From contig NZ_SJOP01000019.1 of the NCBI RefSeq assembly GCF_004331415.1, positions 1 to 64,000 on the forward strand: DNA of 64,000 bases, written 5' to 3'. Shown here piece after piece: positions 35,213 through 43,970 of the stretch (position 1 is its first letter; each line of letters starts with the position of its first letter). Origin of the DNA: Kosakonia quasisacchari (GTDB lineage Bacteria > Pseudomonadota > Gammaproteobacteria > Enterobacterales > Enterobacteriaceae). Under the pieces are notes generated by a model that saw nothing but the letters and a program-made list of their open reading frames with translations, had not been told where the DNA came from and searched no databases. The translations under genes and the position numbers were made by a program.

Positions 35213-37315
35213 ATGCCCCGACCCATCCCCCTCGAACGTTATCGCAACATCGGTATCTCCGCGCATATCGATGCCGGTAAAACAACCACCACTGAGCGCA
35301 TCCTGTTTTACACCGGGATGAGCCACAAACTGGGTGAAGTACACGATGGCGCGGCAACCACCGACTGGATGGCGCAGGAGCAAGAGCGCGGTATTACCAT
35401 TACGTCTGCGGCGGTAAGTTGCTTCTGGCCTGGCATGGACAGAGGTTTTGAGCCGCACCGCATCAACATTATCGACACCCCCGGGCACGTGGATTTCACC
35501 ATTGAGGTGGAACGTTCCATGCGCGTGCTCGACGGCGCGGTAATGGTGTATGACTCCGTGGGTGGCGTGCAGCCGCAGTCGGAAACCGTGTGGCGTCAGG
35601 CCAATAAATACCACGTGCCGCGTCTCGCCTTCGTCAACAAGATGGATCGCCCCGGCGCGGATTTTTTCCGCGTGGTGCAGATGATGATCGACCGCCTGAA
35701 AGCCAACCCGGTGCCGATTGTGATCCCGATCGGCGCGGAAGAGCATTTCACCGGCGTGGTGGATTTGATCAAAATGCGCGAAATCATCTGGGATGACACG
35801 ACGCAAGGGATGAGCTTTAGCTATGGCCCGGTACCGGATGATCTGCTGGCAACGGCGCAAGAGTGGCGCGAGAAAATGATCTCTGCGGCGGCGGAAGCCA
35901 GCGATGAGCTGATGGATAAATATCTGGAAACCGGCTCGCTGGACGAAGCGGAAATCATTGCCGGGCTGCGCAAACGCACTGTCGCGGGTGAAATTCAGCC
36001 GATGCTATGCGGCAGCGCCTTCAAAAACAAAGGTGTGCAGCGCATGCTCGATGCTGTGGTGGAGCTGATGCCGTCGCCGCTGGATATTCCGGCCATTCAG
36101 GGCGTGGATGAAAAAGGCCAACCGGCAGAGCGCCATCCCACTGATGACGAACCGTTCTCGGCGCTGGCGTTCAAACTGATGACTGACCCGTATGTTGGCC
36201 AGCTTACCTTTATCCGCGTCTATTCCGGCGTGCTGAAAAAAGGCGATGCGGTTTACAACCCGGTGAAAGGCAAGAAAGAGCGCATTGGGCGTATTGTGCA
36301 GATGCATGCCAACGATCGCCACGAGGTGGATGAGCTGCGCGCCGGTGATATTGCCGCCTGTGTTGGCCTGAAAGATGTCACGACCGGCGACACGTTATGC
36401 GACCCGGATAAAGTGATCACCCTGGAGCGCATGGAGTTCCCTGAGCCGGTGATTTCGCTCGCGATTGAGCCGAAAACCAAAGCGGATCAGGAAAAAATGG
36501 GCATCGCGTTGCAGCGGCTGGCGTCGGAAGACCCATCATTCCGCCTGCATACTGACGAGGAATCCGGGCAGACGATTATTTCCGGGATGGGCGAGTTGCA
36601 TCTGGAAATTATTGTCGACCGCATGAAACGTGAGTTTGGCGTGGAAGCCAATATTGGTCGCCCGCAGGTTACCTATCGTGAAACCTTGCGTAAAACCGTG
36701 AAGGATATCGAAGGTAAATTTGTGCGCCAGTCCGGTGGTAAAGGGCAGTATGGTCATGTGGTACTGACGCTTGAACCGCTGAAACCGGGTAGTGGCTTTG
36801 TATTTGAAGACGCGACCAAAGGCGGCGTGGTGCCGCGCGAGTACATTCCTTCAGTGGAAAAAGGCCTGCGCGAAGCGATGAACAACGGCGTGCTGGCGGG
36901 TTACCCGGTGGTCGATGTGAAAGCAACCCTGACATTTGGTTCCTATCACGATGTTGACTCCTCGGAAATGGCCTTCCGCATGGCAGCAATCTTTGGCTTC
37001 AAAGAGGGCGCACGCAAAGCGGATCCGGCAATCCTTGAGCCGATCATGCATGTTGAAGTGGAAACGCCGGAAGAGTACGCCGGGAACATTATGGGCGATC
37101 TCTCCTCCCGTCGCGGGATGGTGCAGGGCATGGAAGAGCGCTTTGGTAGCCAGATTATCCGCGCCGACGTGCCGCTGGCTGAGATGTTCGGCTACTCCAC
37201 CACGCTGCGCTCCATGTCGCAAGGCCGCGCGACCTACAGCATGGAGTTCCACCACTATGCGGAAGCGCCGCGCAACGTGGCGGATGATATCATCGCCAGC
37301 CGCGTAAAAGCATAA
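35213..37315 (+). CDS. fusA: Elongation factor G paralogue
   Basis: A 700-aa translational GTPase with all five EF-G domains. G1 is AHIDAGKT (17-24); switch I is QERGITITSAA; DTPGH and NKMD follow, then GSAFKNKG. Domain IV keeps GSYHDVDSSE, the translocation tip region. It is clearly EF-G-like but differs from E. coli EF-G at many positions (for example VYDSVGG for VYCAVGG). It stands alone, outside the usual rpsL-rpsG-fusA-tufA operon, so it is most likely a second copy; the str operon is not in the window to confirm this. TAAGGA precedes the ATG, and a strong terminator follows. Confidence 0.9.
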   Translation: MPRPIPLERYRNIGISAHIDAGKTTTTERILFYTGMSHKLGEVHDGAATTDWMAQEQERGITITSAAVSCFWPGMDRGFEPHRINIIDTPGHVDFTIEVERSMRVLDGAVMVYDSVGGVQPQSETVWRQANKYHVPRLAFVNKMDRPGADFFRVVQMMIDRLKANPVPIVIPIGAEEHFTGVVDLIKMREIIWDDTTQGMSFSYGPVPDDLLATAQEWREKMISAAAEASDELMDKYLETGSLDEAEIIAGLRKRTVAGEIQPMLCGSAFKNKGVQRMLDAVVELMPSPLDIPAIQGVDEKGQPAERHPTDDEPFSALAFKLMTDPYVGQLTFIRVYSGVLKKGDAVYNPVKGKKERIGRIVQMHANDRHEVDELRAGDIAACVGLKDVTTGDTLCDPDKVITLERMEFPEPVISLAIEPKTKADQEKMGIALQRLASEDPSFRLHTDEESGQTIISGMGELHLEIIVDRMKREFGVEANIGRPQVTYRETLRKTVKDIEGKFVRQSGGKGQYGHVVLTLEPLKPGSGFVFEDATKGGVVPREYIPSVEKGLREAMNNGVLAGYPVVDVKATLTFGSYHDVDSSEMAFRMAAIFGFKEGARKADPAILEPIMHVEVETPEEYAGNIMGDLSSRRGMVQGMEERFGSQIIRADVPLAEMFGYSTTLRSMSQGRATYSMEFHHYAEAPRNVADDIIASRVKA

Positions 37316-37334
37316 CGCATACGCTGTTACAGCA

Positions 37335-37358
37335 AACCCCGCCTCGGCGGGGTTTTTT
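37335..37358 (+). terminator. Terminator after EF-G paralogue
   Basis: A 9-bp GC-rich stem (37335-37343 with 37346-37354) runs into a T run, 20 bp past the stop. Confidence 0.93.
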
Positions 37359-37481
37359 CTTGTATGAAGCCGGGTCGCAAAACCAATGCAACGTTGCATT
37401 TTGTTTTTGATATCCAGGAATCACTCTTCCAATGCTGCACATCCTCGCATGCATGCACTCACCGAACACCGCATTATTTGA

Positions 37482-37517
37482 ATATAGAATTGGATCTATA
37501 TAGTTTTTGATCTATAT
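37482..37517 (+). promoter_or_regulatory. Repeated operator upstream of higBA-like genes
   Basis: ATATAGA/TCTATAT forms an inverted repeat (37482-37488 with 37495-37501), and GATCTATAT recurs as a direct repeat at 37493-37501 and 37509-37517. The cluster ends about 15 bp before the toxin start. Such repeats are usual autoregulatory sites of HTH antitoxins. Confidence 0.6.
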
Positions 37518-37531
37518 TAATGAGGTGTGCT

Positions 37532-37885
37532 GTGTGGCAGATAACAATGACGCAGACGTTTGAACGCTGGTTTGATGCATTGGATGACAAAGATCGCACC
37601 CGTGTGCTGGCGGCACTGATGGTGCTTCGGGCTAAAGGTCCGCAGTTACCAAGGCCTTACGCGGATACGGTAAAAGGCTCGCGTTATAACAATATGAAGG
37701 AGCTACGTATACAAAGCCGGGGCGATCCGTTTCGGGTTTTCTATGCTTTTGATCCGCAGCGCGTGGGCATATTGCTTTGTGCAGGTAACAAGGCGAGCGA
37801 TGAAAAACGCTTTTATGATGTGATGATCCAGCTTGCAGATCGGGAGCTAACGCGCCATCTGCACAAAATTAAAATCAAGGAGTAG
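37532..37885 (+). CDS. HigB/RelE-superfamily toxin (Gp49-like)
   Basis: A 117-aa basic protein of the phage-derived Gp49-like/HigB family, a ribosome-dependent mRNA interferase class. Diagnostic parts are FERWFDAL, the RPYADTVKGSRYNNMKELRI block with its basic residues, and FRVFYAFDP. I chose the GTG at 37532 because GAGG is six bases upstream and the family starts at the Trp-rich strand; an ATG four codons upstream is also in frame. The HTH partner follows after 4 bp, in toxin-first order as in higBA. Confidence 0.85.
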   Translation: MWQITMTQTFERWFDALDDKDRTRVLAALMVLRAKGPQLPRPYADTVKGSRYNNMKELRIQSRGDPFRVFYAFDPQRVGILLCAGNKASDEKRFYDVMIQLADRELTRHLHKIKIKE

Positions 37886-37889
37886 CACG

Positions 37890-38192
37890 ATGAGCAAAAC
37901 GCTGGAACAGCTAATTGCCGAACAAAAGGCCGATGTTGTCACCGCTGCGCAGTCACTCGCGCAGGAGATGCTGCTCAACATCCACCTTGCCGAACTGCGT
38001 GAGCGGGTACAAAAAACGCAGAACGAGATGGCGCAGGAACTCGGTTTGAAGCAGCCAACGGTGGCAGTGATGGAAAAGCAAGGGCGCGATATTAAACTTT
38101 CCACGCTGAAGCGCTATGTGGAAGCGACAGGCAGCAAGCTACGTATTGATATTGAGCTGCCGGATGGCTCGCACTATGGCTTTGCGCTGTGA
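37890..38192 (+). CDS. HigA-like XRE antitoxin
   Basis: A 100-aa protein with a central Cro/C1-type helix-turn-helix (TQNEMAQELGLKQPTVAVMEKQG, about residues 46-68) and a helical N-terminus. It follows the toxin gene by 4 bp with AAGGAG upstream, so the two form one operon. It probably neutralises the toxin and represses the operon through the repeats at 37482-37517. Confidence 0.87.
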   Translation: MSKTLEQLIAEQKADVVTAAQSLAQEMLLNIHLAELRERVQKTQNEMAQELGLKQPTVAVMEKQGRDIKLSTLKRYVEATGSKLRIDIELPDGSHYGFAL

Positions 38193-38275
38193 AGCGATCA
38201 CGTGCTGTAAAAAAGAGAAAACCCGCAAAGCAAACTATGATTAGCAAACACCCGTTGCGCCCCGAGGAAGAGATG

Positions 38276-39226
38276 ATGCGCTGCGTTAAACTGCTTTGTT
38301 GTTGTGTTGCTTTATTCTGCGCTCAGGATGCGCAGGCCGTGAGCTATCCACTGCCGCCGGAAGGTAGCCGTCTGGTCGGAAACCCGCAAACTATTACCAT
38401 TGCGCAGGGAAATACGTTACCGCTGGAAGCGTTTGCTGCGAAGTACGGACAAGGGCTGAGTAATATGCTTGAAGCCAATCCGGATGCCGATCCTTTTTTA
38501 CCTAAAGCCGGTTCACAACTGGTCATTCCACAGCAGGTGATCCTGCCCGCTACCGTCCGCGAAGGCATTGTGATTAACGTTGCGGAAATGCGCCTCTACT
38601 ATTACCCCAAAGATTCGAATACGGTCGAGATCTTACCGATTGGCATCGGCCAGGCCGGACGAGAAACACCGCGCAATTGGGTTACTGCGGTGGAGCGCAA
38701 GCAGGAAGGTCCAACCTGGACTCCCACGGCGAATACCCGAAAAGCGTACGAGAAAGAGGGGAAAAATCTCCCCGCGTTTGTACCCGCCGGGCCGGATAAC
38801 CCGATGGGGCTTTATGCTATTTATATCGGGAAGCTGTATGCCATTCACGGCACGAATGCCAATTTTGGCATTGGGCTGCGCGTCAGTCAGGGTTGCATCC
38901 GTTTGCGCAGCGACGACATCAAATACCTGTTCGACAATGTACCTGTGGGAACGCGGGTGCAGATTATCGACCAGCCGGTCAAAATAACCACCGAGCCGGA
39001 TGGCAGCAGTTGGGTGGAAGTGCACGAGCCGCTATCCCGCAATCGCGCCGAATTTGAGTCCAGCAACAAAGTGCCGCTGCCTGCCACCCCGGTGCTACAT
39101 GCGCTGATGAAAGGCGAAGGCATTGATGCTAACCGTGCAACCCAGGAACTGGAGCGCCGTTCCGGTATGCCGGTAAATATTAGCGTGGCTGGTGTGAATA
39201 CCCCGATTGATAAACAACCGCTATAG
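38276..39226 (+). CDS. ldtA: L,D-transpeptidase LdtA (ErfK)
   Basis: A 316-aa periplasmic YkuD-fold enzyme that anchors Braun lipoprotein to peptidoglycan. An N-terminal signal peptide (residues 1-21, ending QAV) precedes a LysM-like segment and the catalytic domain with HGTNA and C207 in SQGCIRL. I chose the ATG at 38276 (MRCVKLL), with GAGGAAG upstream; the longer frame from 38189 overlaps the antitoxin gene and lacks a signal peptide at its start. In E. coli erfK also lies next to cobT, so the EF-G/HigBA block looks inserted between them. Confidence 0.93.
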   Translation: MRCVKLLCCCVALFCAQDAQAVSYPLPPEGSRLVGNPQTITIAQGNTLPLEAFAAKYGQGLSNMLEANPDADPFLPKAGSQLVIPQQVILPATVREGIVINVAEMRLYYYPKDSNTVEILPIGIGQAGRETPRNWVTAVERKQEGPTWTPTANTRKAYEKEGKNLPAFVPAGPDNPMGLYAIYIGKLYAIHGTNANFGIGLRVSQGCIRLRSDDIKYLFDNVPVGTRVQIIDQPVKITTEPDGSSWVEVHEPLSRNRAEFESSNKVPLPATPVLHALMKGEGIDANRATQELERRSGMPVNISVAGVNTPIDKQPL

Positions 39227-39369
39227 AATGGTTAATCAATTAATTTGAATCATTAGGTTAAACAATCGGTATTTATTCTTCGCATGGAGTGCGTAGAGTA
39301 GGGCAATCTTGGGCGGGAAACGACACTCCGTCTGCTGATTACCTCTCTGAACAGAAGGACAACAACGCC

Positions 39370-40395
39370 ATGAAGAAGATCGGATTTTTGTCATTTGGTC
39401 ACTGGACACCTTCGCCGCAATCCGCGACGCGTTCGGCGGCTGATACGCTGCTGCAATCTATCGATCTGGCGGTTGCCGCTGAAGAACTCGGTGCGGACGG
39501 CGCGTATTTTCGTGTCCACCACTTTGCCCGTCAGCTCAGTTCACCCTTCCCGCTGTTGGCTGCTATTGGTGCCAAAACGCACAAAATAGAGATTGGCACC
39601 GGCGTTATTGATATGCGCTATGAAAACCCGCTGTATATGGCAGAAGATGCCGGTGCGGCGGATTTGATTTCTGGCGGGCGTTTGCAACTGGGTATCAGCC
39701 GGGGTTCACCGGAACAAGTTATTGATGGCTGGCGCTATTTTGGCTATCAGCCGGCGGAAGGCGAAACCGATGCGGATATGGCGCGCCATCATACGGAAAC
39801 GTTTCTGGATGTGCTGCGCGGAGAAGGGTTTGCGAAACCTAACCCGCAACCGATGTTCCCGAACCCGCCTGGGTTGCTGCGCCCGGAACCCTGGTCTGAA
39901 GGTTTGCGCGAACGCATCTGGTGGGGCGCAGGCTCGAATGCGACAGCGGTTTGGGCGGCGAAACTGGGGATGAATCTGCAAAGCTCGACGCTGAAAGATG
40001 ATGAAACCGGCGAACCGTTCCATATCCAGCAGGCGCAGCAGATTCGTGCCTACCGTGAAGCCTGGAAAGCGGCAGGACACCTGCGCACACCGCGCGTTTC
40101 TGTCAGTCGCAGTATCTTTGCGCTGATGAACGATCGTGATCGGGCTTACTTTGGTGGCAGCCGTGACGATAGCGATAAAATCGGCTTCCTTGATGAGAAA
40201 ACTCGCGCTGTTTTTGGCCGCAGCTACGCCGCAGAACCGGATAAATTGATCGAACAGTTGAAAAAGGATGAAGCCATTGCTGAAGCGGATACGCTACTGC
40301 TGACAGTGCCGAATCAATTGGGCGTGGATTATAATGCGCATGTGATTGAGTCGATTCTTAAGCATGTGGCACCTGAGATGGGCTGGCGTGATTGA
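39370..40395 (+). CDS. Luciferase-like (LLM class) flavin-dependent oxidoreductase
   Basis: A 341-aa bacterial-luciferase-fold monooxygenase. Typical segments are EELGADGAYFRVHHFA near residue 40, the IEIGTGVIDMRYENP strand, and GRLQLGISRGSPEQ for FMN phosphate binding. The ATG at 39370 follows AAGGAC. Substrate and partner reductase are unknown, and neighbours do not help: the porin downstream is separated by its own promoter and terminator. Confidence 0.88.
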   Translation: MKKIGFLSFGHWTPSPQSATRSAADTLLQSIDLAVAAEELGADGAYFRVHHFARQLSSPFPLLAAIGAKTHKIEIGTGVIDMRYENPLYMAEDAGAADLISGGRLQLGISRGSPEQVIDGWRYFGYQPAEGETDADMARHHTETFLDVLRGEGFAKPNPQPMFPNPPGLLRPEPWSEGLRERIWWGAGSNATAVWAAKLGMNLQSSTLKDDETGEPFHIQQAQQIRAYREAWKAAGHLRTPRVSVSRSIFALMNDRDRAYFGGSRDDSDKIGFLDEKTRAVFGRSYAAEPDKLIEQLKKDEAIAEADTLLLTVPNQLGVDYNAHVIESILKHVAPEMGWRD

Positions 40396-40446
40396 TTTGA
40401 AACTCTGCGCGAGTTCACAAATTAACGTCGCAATGTATTACGAGAC

Positions 40447-40474
40447 TTGTCAGTGAATTAAAAGCCAGTATTCT
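40447..40474 (+). promoter_or_regulatory. Promoter of the antitermination-controlled porin
   Basis: TTGTCA (40447-40452) and TATTCT (40469-40474) are 16 nt apart, placing the start site about 10 nt before the antiterminator RNA element. A partial CRP half-site pattern with a perfect TCACA lies at 40404-40419, about 70 bp upstream of that start site. Confidence 0.6.
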
Positions 40475-40489
40475 GTGGCAAGACAAGTT

Positions 40490-40531
40490 GGATTGTAACT
40501 GTATTCGTTATTACCCGATGCGGGCAAAACC
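40490..40531 (+). promoter_or_regulatory. BglG/LicT-type ribonucleic antiterminator (RAT)
   Basis: The 3' half GCGGGCAAAACC (40520-40531) is the conserved end of RAT elements. Two candidate 5' halves exist: GGATTGTAACTG at 40490-40501, and the shorter ATTCGTTA at 40503-40510, which gives the standard element of about 30 nt. Its last bases (AACC) are also the first bases of the terminator stem, so protein binding excludes termination. This is the bgl/sac arrangement. Confidence 0.85.
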
Positions 40532-40582
40532 TGAATCATTTTCTGAGCGTAACAGCGCCGGAAAGCGATTCAGGTTTTTTTT
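40528..40582 (+). terminator. Regulated terminator in porin leader
   Basis: A perfect 10-bp stem (40528-40537 with 40567-40576) with a 29-nt loop ends in a long T run. It overlaps the RAT, so transcription into the porin gene needs a BglG-family antiterminator. Confidence 0.92.
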
Positions 40583-40805
40583 GCTTGCTTAATGGCGGCA
40601 AACAATTTTTAGGGGATAAACAGTCATCCTGATGGCGGATTTGTTATGCAAAAAATTTAAGCGGTAACACCGCTGTAAAATAACCGGTGCGGGCATCGCA
40701 CTGGCGATGAAAAAATAATGAATAACCGGATACGAATTCAATGTGTCAGGCGGAATTTTATTGCTCAAAAAAACTCAGTCACCTTACTTTATCGGGGCTT
40801 TACTT

Positions 40806-42440
40806 ATGGAAAAAAAGATAATAAATAAAAAATACCAGTTGAAATGGATTGTCGTGTTAATCACCTCGGCGATTATCTCTAATAGTGCGATAGCCGCAAA
40901 ATTAACCGTTGAACAACGGCTGGAATTACTGGAGAGACAACTCGCGGAAAACCAGCAGGAATTAAAAGCCACGAAACAAGAACTACTGCAATATAAAAAA
41001 TATGTTGATAAAGAGTCGCAGAGTAGTGCTTCAGGCATCGTGGCAAATAACAGCATTAAAAGTGTCGATAAAACACCGACTACCCTATCAACACATGTGG
41101 TTCCTGCTAGTGCGACGAAAGTCACTGGCGCAACGCCCGCGCAGGACGTGACGCTGGCGGATATCAGTAAATATGTGAAAAACGATATCGGTTTTGAATA
41201 TTCAGGCTATTTTCGTTCTGGTTGGTCAACCGGTACGCGTGGCGCGCCAAAATCTTATGCGATAGGGTCTTTGGGCCGTTTTGGACAGGAAAACAGCGCC
41301 TGGTTTGATCTGCAATTATCGCAGAAGGTTTACGATTCTGGCGGTAAAGTGGCGAAAGCGGTTGTGATGCTGGATGGCAACGTCGGCCAGCAATATAACG
41401 CAGGCTGGTTTGACAGCACCTCGGAAAACGTATTGCAGTTCTCCGATATCTATCTGACAACGAAAGGTTTTCTGCCATTCGCCCCTGACGCCGATTTTTG
41501 GGTAGGCAAGCATAACTTGCCGGTGTACGAAATCCAGATGCTGGACTGGAAAAGCCATCGCACCAATGCGGGTTCTGGTTTGGGGATTGAGAACTGGCAG
41601 CTTGGTCCGGGTAAGCTGAATATCGCGGTAACACGAGAAGATGTTAAAGCTCACGCGGTGGATTACACTACTTCAGGTTATTCTCAACAGGTAAACGCCA
41701 ATAGCGCGGAAGTGCGTTATAAAGAAATTCCCTTGTGGGAGAAAGCCACGCTGGAGGTCTTTGGTCGTTATGCCATGCCGAACGAAACCGATGATAATCA
41801 TAAAAACGAGAATGACGGCAGTTATTACAGCGTGAAAGACGCCTGGCATGCCGGGCTTATCCTACGGCAGAATTTTAACAGCGGGGGATTTAATGAGCTG
41901 ACACTGCAGGGAGCGGATAATTCGATCGCCAGTGGCTTTGCGCTTATTTCTGACTCGAACCCGACCTATGGTTATAACGATCAATACTATGGCGAGCACA
42001 CCAACGGTAAAGCATTTCGCGTTGTTTCACAGGGCGAGAATTACTTGTTCCCGGATGTCATTATGGCGCACGCTTTGGTTTATGCACACGGCAATGATAT
42101 TTACGACTATAACACCGGTGCGCATACTGATTTTAATTCCGTACGTGCCGTCGTTCGCCCAGCCTATATCTGGGATAGCTTTAACCAAACCGGTGTAGAG
42201 CTTGCCTGGTTCGATCAAAAAAATAAAGCAGGTGGGGATGAATTTCATGAGTCAGGCTATAAAACCACGCTTTATCACGCCCTGAAGGTGGACACCAGTT
42301 TATTGACCTCGCGCCCGGAAATTCGTTTCTACGGAACATACCTAAAAGTGAAGGATAACGGCATTAGTCAGTTTGAATTCGCCGATGCGAAAAGCGACCA
42401 ATTTACTGTCGGTGTGCAGGCAGAAGTGTGGTGGAAATAA
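40806..42440 (+). CDS. bglH: BglH/LamB-family carbohydrate porin
   Basis: A 544-aa outer-membrane maltoporin-like protein. A signal peptide covers about residues 1-30 (ending AIA). A coiled-coil zone with LTVEQRLELLERQL follows, then an 18-strand-type barrel with EIGFEYSGYFRSGW-like and PDADFWVGKH segments, ending in WWK. It resembles E. coli BglH, a beta-glucoside porin, throughout. The ATG at 40806 has GGGG upstream. The gene is alone: no bglG, bglF or bglB is adjacent, although its leader carries a RAT, so the antiterminator must act in trans. The true sugar is unproven. Confidence 0.85.
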   Translation: MEKKIINKKYQLKWIVVLITSAIISNSAIAAKLTVEQRLELLERQLAENQQELKATKQELLQYKKYVDKESQSSASGIVANNSIKSVDKTPTTLSTHVVPASATKVTGATPAQDVTLADISKYVKNDIGFEYSGYFRSGWSTGTRGAPKSYAIGSLGRFGQENSAWFDLQLSQKVYDSGGKVAKAVVMLDGNVGQQYNAGWFDSTSENVLQFSDIYLTTKGFLPFAPDADFWVGKHNLPVYEIQMLDWKSHRTNAGSGLGIENWQLGPGKLNIAVTREDVKAHAVDYTTSGYSQQVNANSAEVRYKEIPLWEKATLEVFGRYAMPNETDDNHKNENDGSYYSVKDAWHAGLILRQNFNSGGFNELTLQGADNSIASGFALISDSNPTYGYNDQYYGEHTNGKAFRVVSQGENYLFPDVIMAHALVYAHGNDIYDYNTGAHTDFNSVRAVVRPAYIWDSFNQTGVELAWFDQKNKAGGDEFHESGYKTTLYHALKVDTSLLTSRPEIRFYGTYLKVKDNGISQFEFADAKSDQFTVGVQAEVWWK

Positions 42441-42505
42441 TCGGTCGCTAAAACATGAGACCTGTACAATGATTTGAACCCATCATTCACGCGGGTATGA
42501 ATCAC

Positions 42506-42538
42506 CTGAGTTTGGCCGTGTGCCAGACTCAGTTTTTT
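42506..42538 (+). terminator. Terminator after porin gene
   Basis: CTGAGT (42506-42511) pairs with ACTCAG (42527-42532) around an inner TGGC/GCCA pairing, followed by six Ts. Confidence 0.85.
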
Positions 42539-42672
42539 ATGCCTTTCAGATTCTTCCTGGTAGTATATTTTCACCGCCCCCCTTTTTTTGGTAGCTAAAT
42601 GTATTTTCTATCATTTTGCTTAAAGAGCATAATTGTGCCGAAATGCAGGATTAATACTTACTGGGGATATAA

Positions 42673-43254
42673 ATGCACAGAGTGTTAACGCTATTGCTGT
42701 CGGTTTTACTTGCCGGGTGCATCAGTTCCCCGCAAAAAACGCAATATAACGCAGAATACGCGAACCGCCAGGATATCCGGGCGCATGACACCTACCGCTT
42801 CATGACGAAACCTGTCAAAGCCAGTGGGGAAAAATATTGGGGCGCAGGGGACTTAGCCCAACTTTTCTATGTTATTGATGATAAAGCGGTAGTGGTTGAG
42901 TTACGCTTTAACTATCCGGCGAAGTCAATGCAGGTCACAGCACGCGACGCGCAAAACAATGTGTTGCGTGAGAGAACGTTCATCCTGCTGGATGAATCAG
43001 CGAGTAAGCCGGCTGACACGGATATGAGCTACTTTTATCTGGCAAAAGAGGGTGAGTTATTCACTAAGTCCCGAAATTGCACCCCCGATATGAGTGCGGG
43101 TTGCCGATGGTGGAACTATAAACTGTTTATTACTCACAACGCAGACCTGGCGGTGCAATATGAGCACGGTGCGGCGGGTTTAGCTTTTTTAGTTTTCCCT
43201 ATGTACGATGTCAGCCAAAACCTTGAGATTTTCCCGAAAGCGACGGGAGGCTGA
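42673..43254 (+). CDS. Putative lipoprotein
   Basis: A 193-aa protein with a lipoprotein signal peptide; lipobox LLAGC puts the lipidated cysteine at residue 16. The mature part is soluble and beta-rich in appearance, with a CTPDMSAGCRWW segment that could form a disulfide. I recognise no family. GGGGAT precedes the ATG. It is monocistronic between the porin terminator and a cold-shock-domain gene. Confidence 0.75.
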   Translation: MHRVLTLLLSVLLAGCISSPQKTQYNAEYANRQDIRAHDTYRFMTKPVKASGEKYWGAGDLAQLFYVIDDKAVVVELRFNYPAKSMQVTARDAQNNVLRERTFILLDESASKPADTDMSYFYLAKEGELFTKSRNCTPDMSAGCRWWNYKLFITHNADLAVQYEHGAAGLAFLVFPMYDVSQNLEIFPKATGG

Positions 43255-43441
43255 ACCTGGCTGCCGTTAAAAGTATAACCTTCCGATTGTGCGGCTCTTT
43301 TATCAAGCGCCGCACTCCGCTTTGCAGTGCAGAAATTTATCACCAACACTTAAGCCAAAGACGTAGTCGGCGCAGGCATTGTGTTTTACACTGCGCGCAG
43401 CAAAAACAGAGCAAATGAACGATTAAGTAGGTGGTAAGGCG

Positions 43442-43918
43442 ATGAACGGAAAGATCACAACCTGGTTTAAAGATAAAGGTTTTGGATTTATCAAAGATGA
43501 AAACGGGGAAAACCGTTACTTTCATGTGATTAAGGTCGCCAACCCTGAGTTGATAAAAAAAGATGCGGCGGTAACTTTCGAACCCACGACAAACAACAAA
43601 GGGTTGTCTGCTTATGCAGTGAAAGTGGTGCCGGAAAGCAAATACATTTTTATCGCAGGTGAACGAATTAAGCTCACTTCGATCAAATCTTATCTGGTGT
43701 ACAGCGAGGAAGTTTCTGCCGATACCCGCATCGATAAAGAGAATGCGGTGCTGTCTGTTGGCGCGCTGATGGGGAGTATAAGGCCGAAATCGGATACTAA
43801 GCCTGGTGAAATGCGCTCGCTAAAAAAACTGGCAATCACCACCTTTCAGGGAACGACCTTCATCTTTTCTGAAGACGAGATAGACGTGGATGCAACGGTC
43901 AAGCTGCTTAAAGTCTAA
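43442..43918 (+). CDS. Cold-shock-domain protein with extra C-terminal domain
   Basis: A 158-aa protein. Residues 1-65 form a cold-shock OB fold: MNGKITTWFKDKGFGFIK contains the RNP1-like KGFGFI, and RYFHVI stands where canonical proteins have VFVHFS (RNP2). Residues 70-158 form an additional region of unknown function with several predicted strands. It is about twice the length of CspA-type proteins. AAGGCG lies just before the start. Probably nucleic-acid binding. Confidence 0.75.
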   Translation: MNGKITTWFKDKGFGFIKDENGENRYFHVIKVANPELIKKDAAVTFEPTTNNKGLSAYAVKVVPESKYIFIAGERIKLTSIKSYLVYSEEVSADTRIDKENAVLSVGALMGSIRPKSDTKPGEMRSLKKLAITTFQGTTFIFSEDEIDVDATVKLLKV

Positions 43919-43935
43919 AAGCAGAGTGGTTTGCT

Positions 43936-43970
43936 GCCGAAACCGGCGTTTTTATAAACCCTGTTTCGGC
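43936..43970. terminator. Hairpin after cold-shock-domain gene
   Basis: A perfect 8-bp stem GCCGAAAC/GTTTCGGC (43936-43943 with 43963-43970) lies 18 bp past the stop. It lacks a strong T run, so it is only a probable 3' end. Confidence 0.5.

Noticed and set aside
37350..38192. Prophage remnant around the Gp49-like toxin
   Set aside because: Only the toxin-antitoxin pair is present; no other phage genes or repeats flank it.
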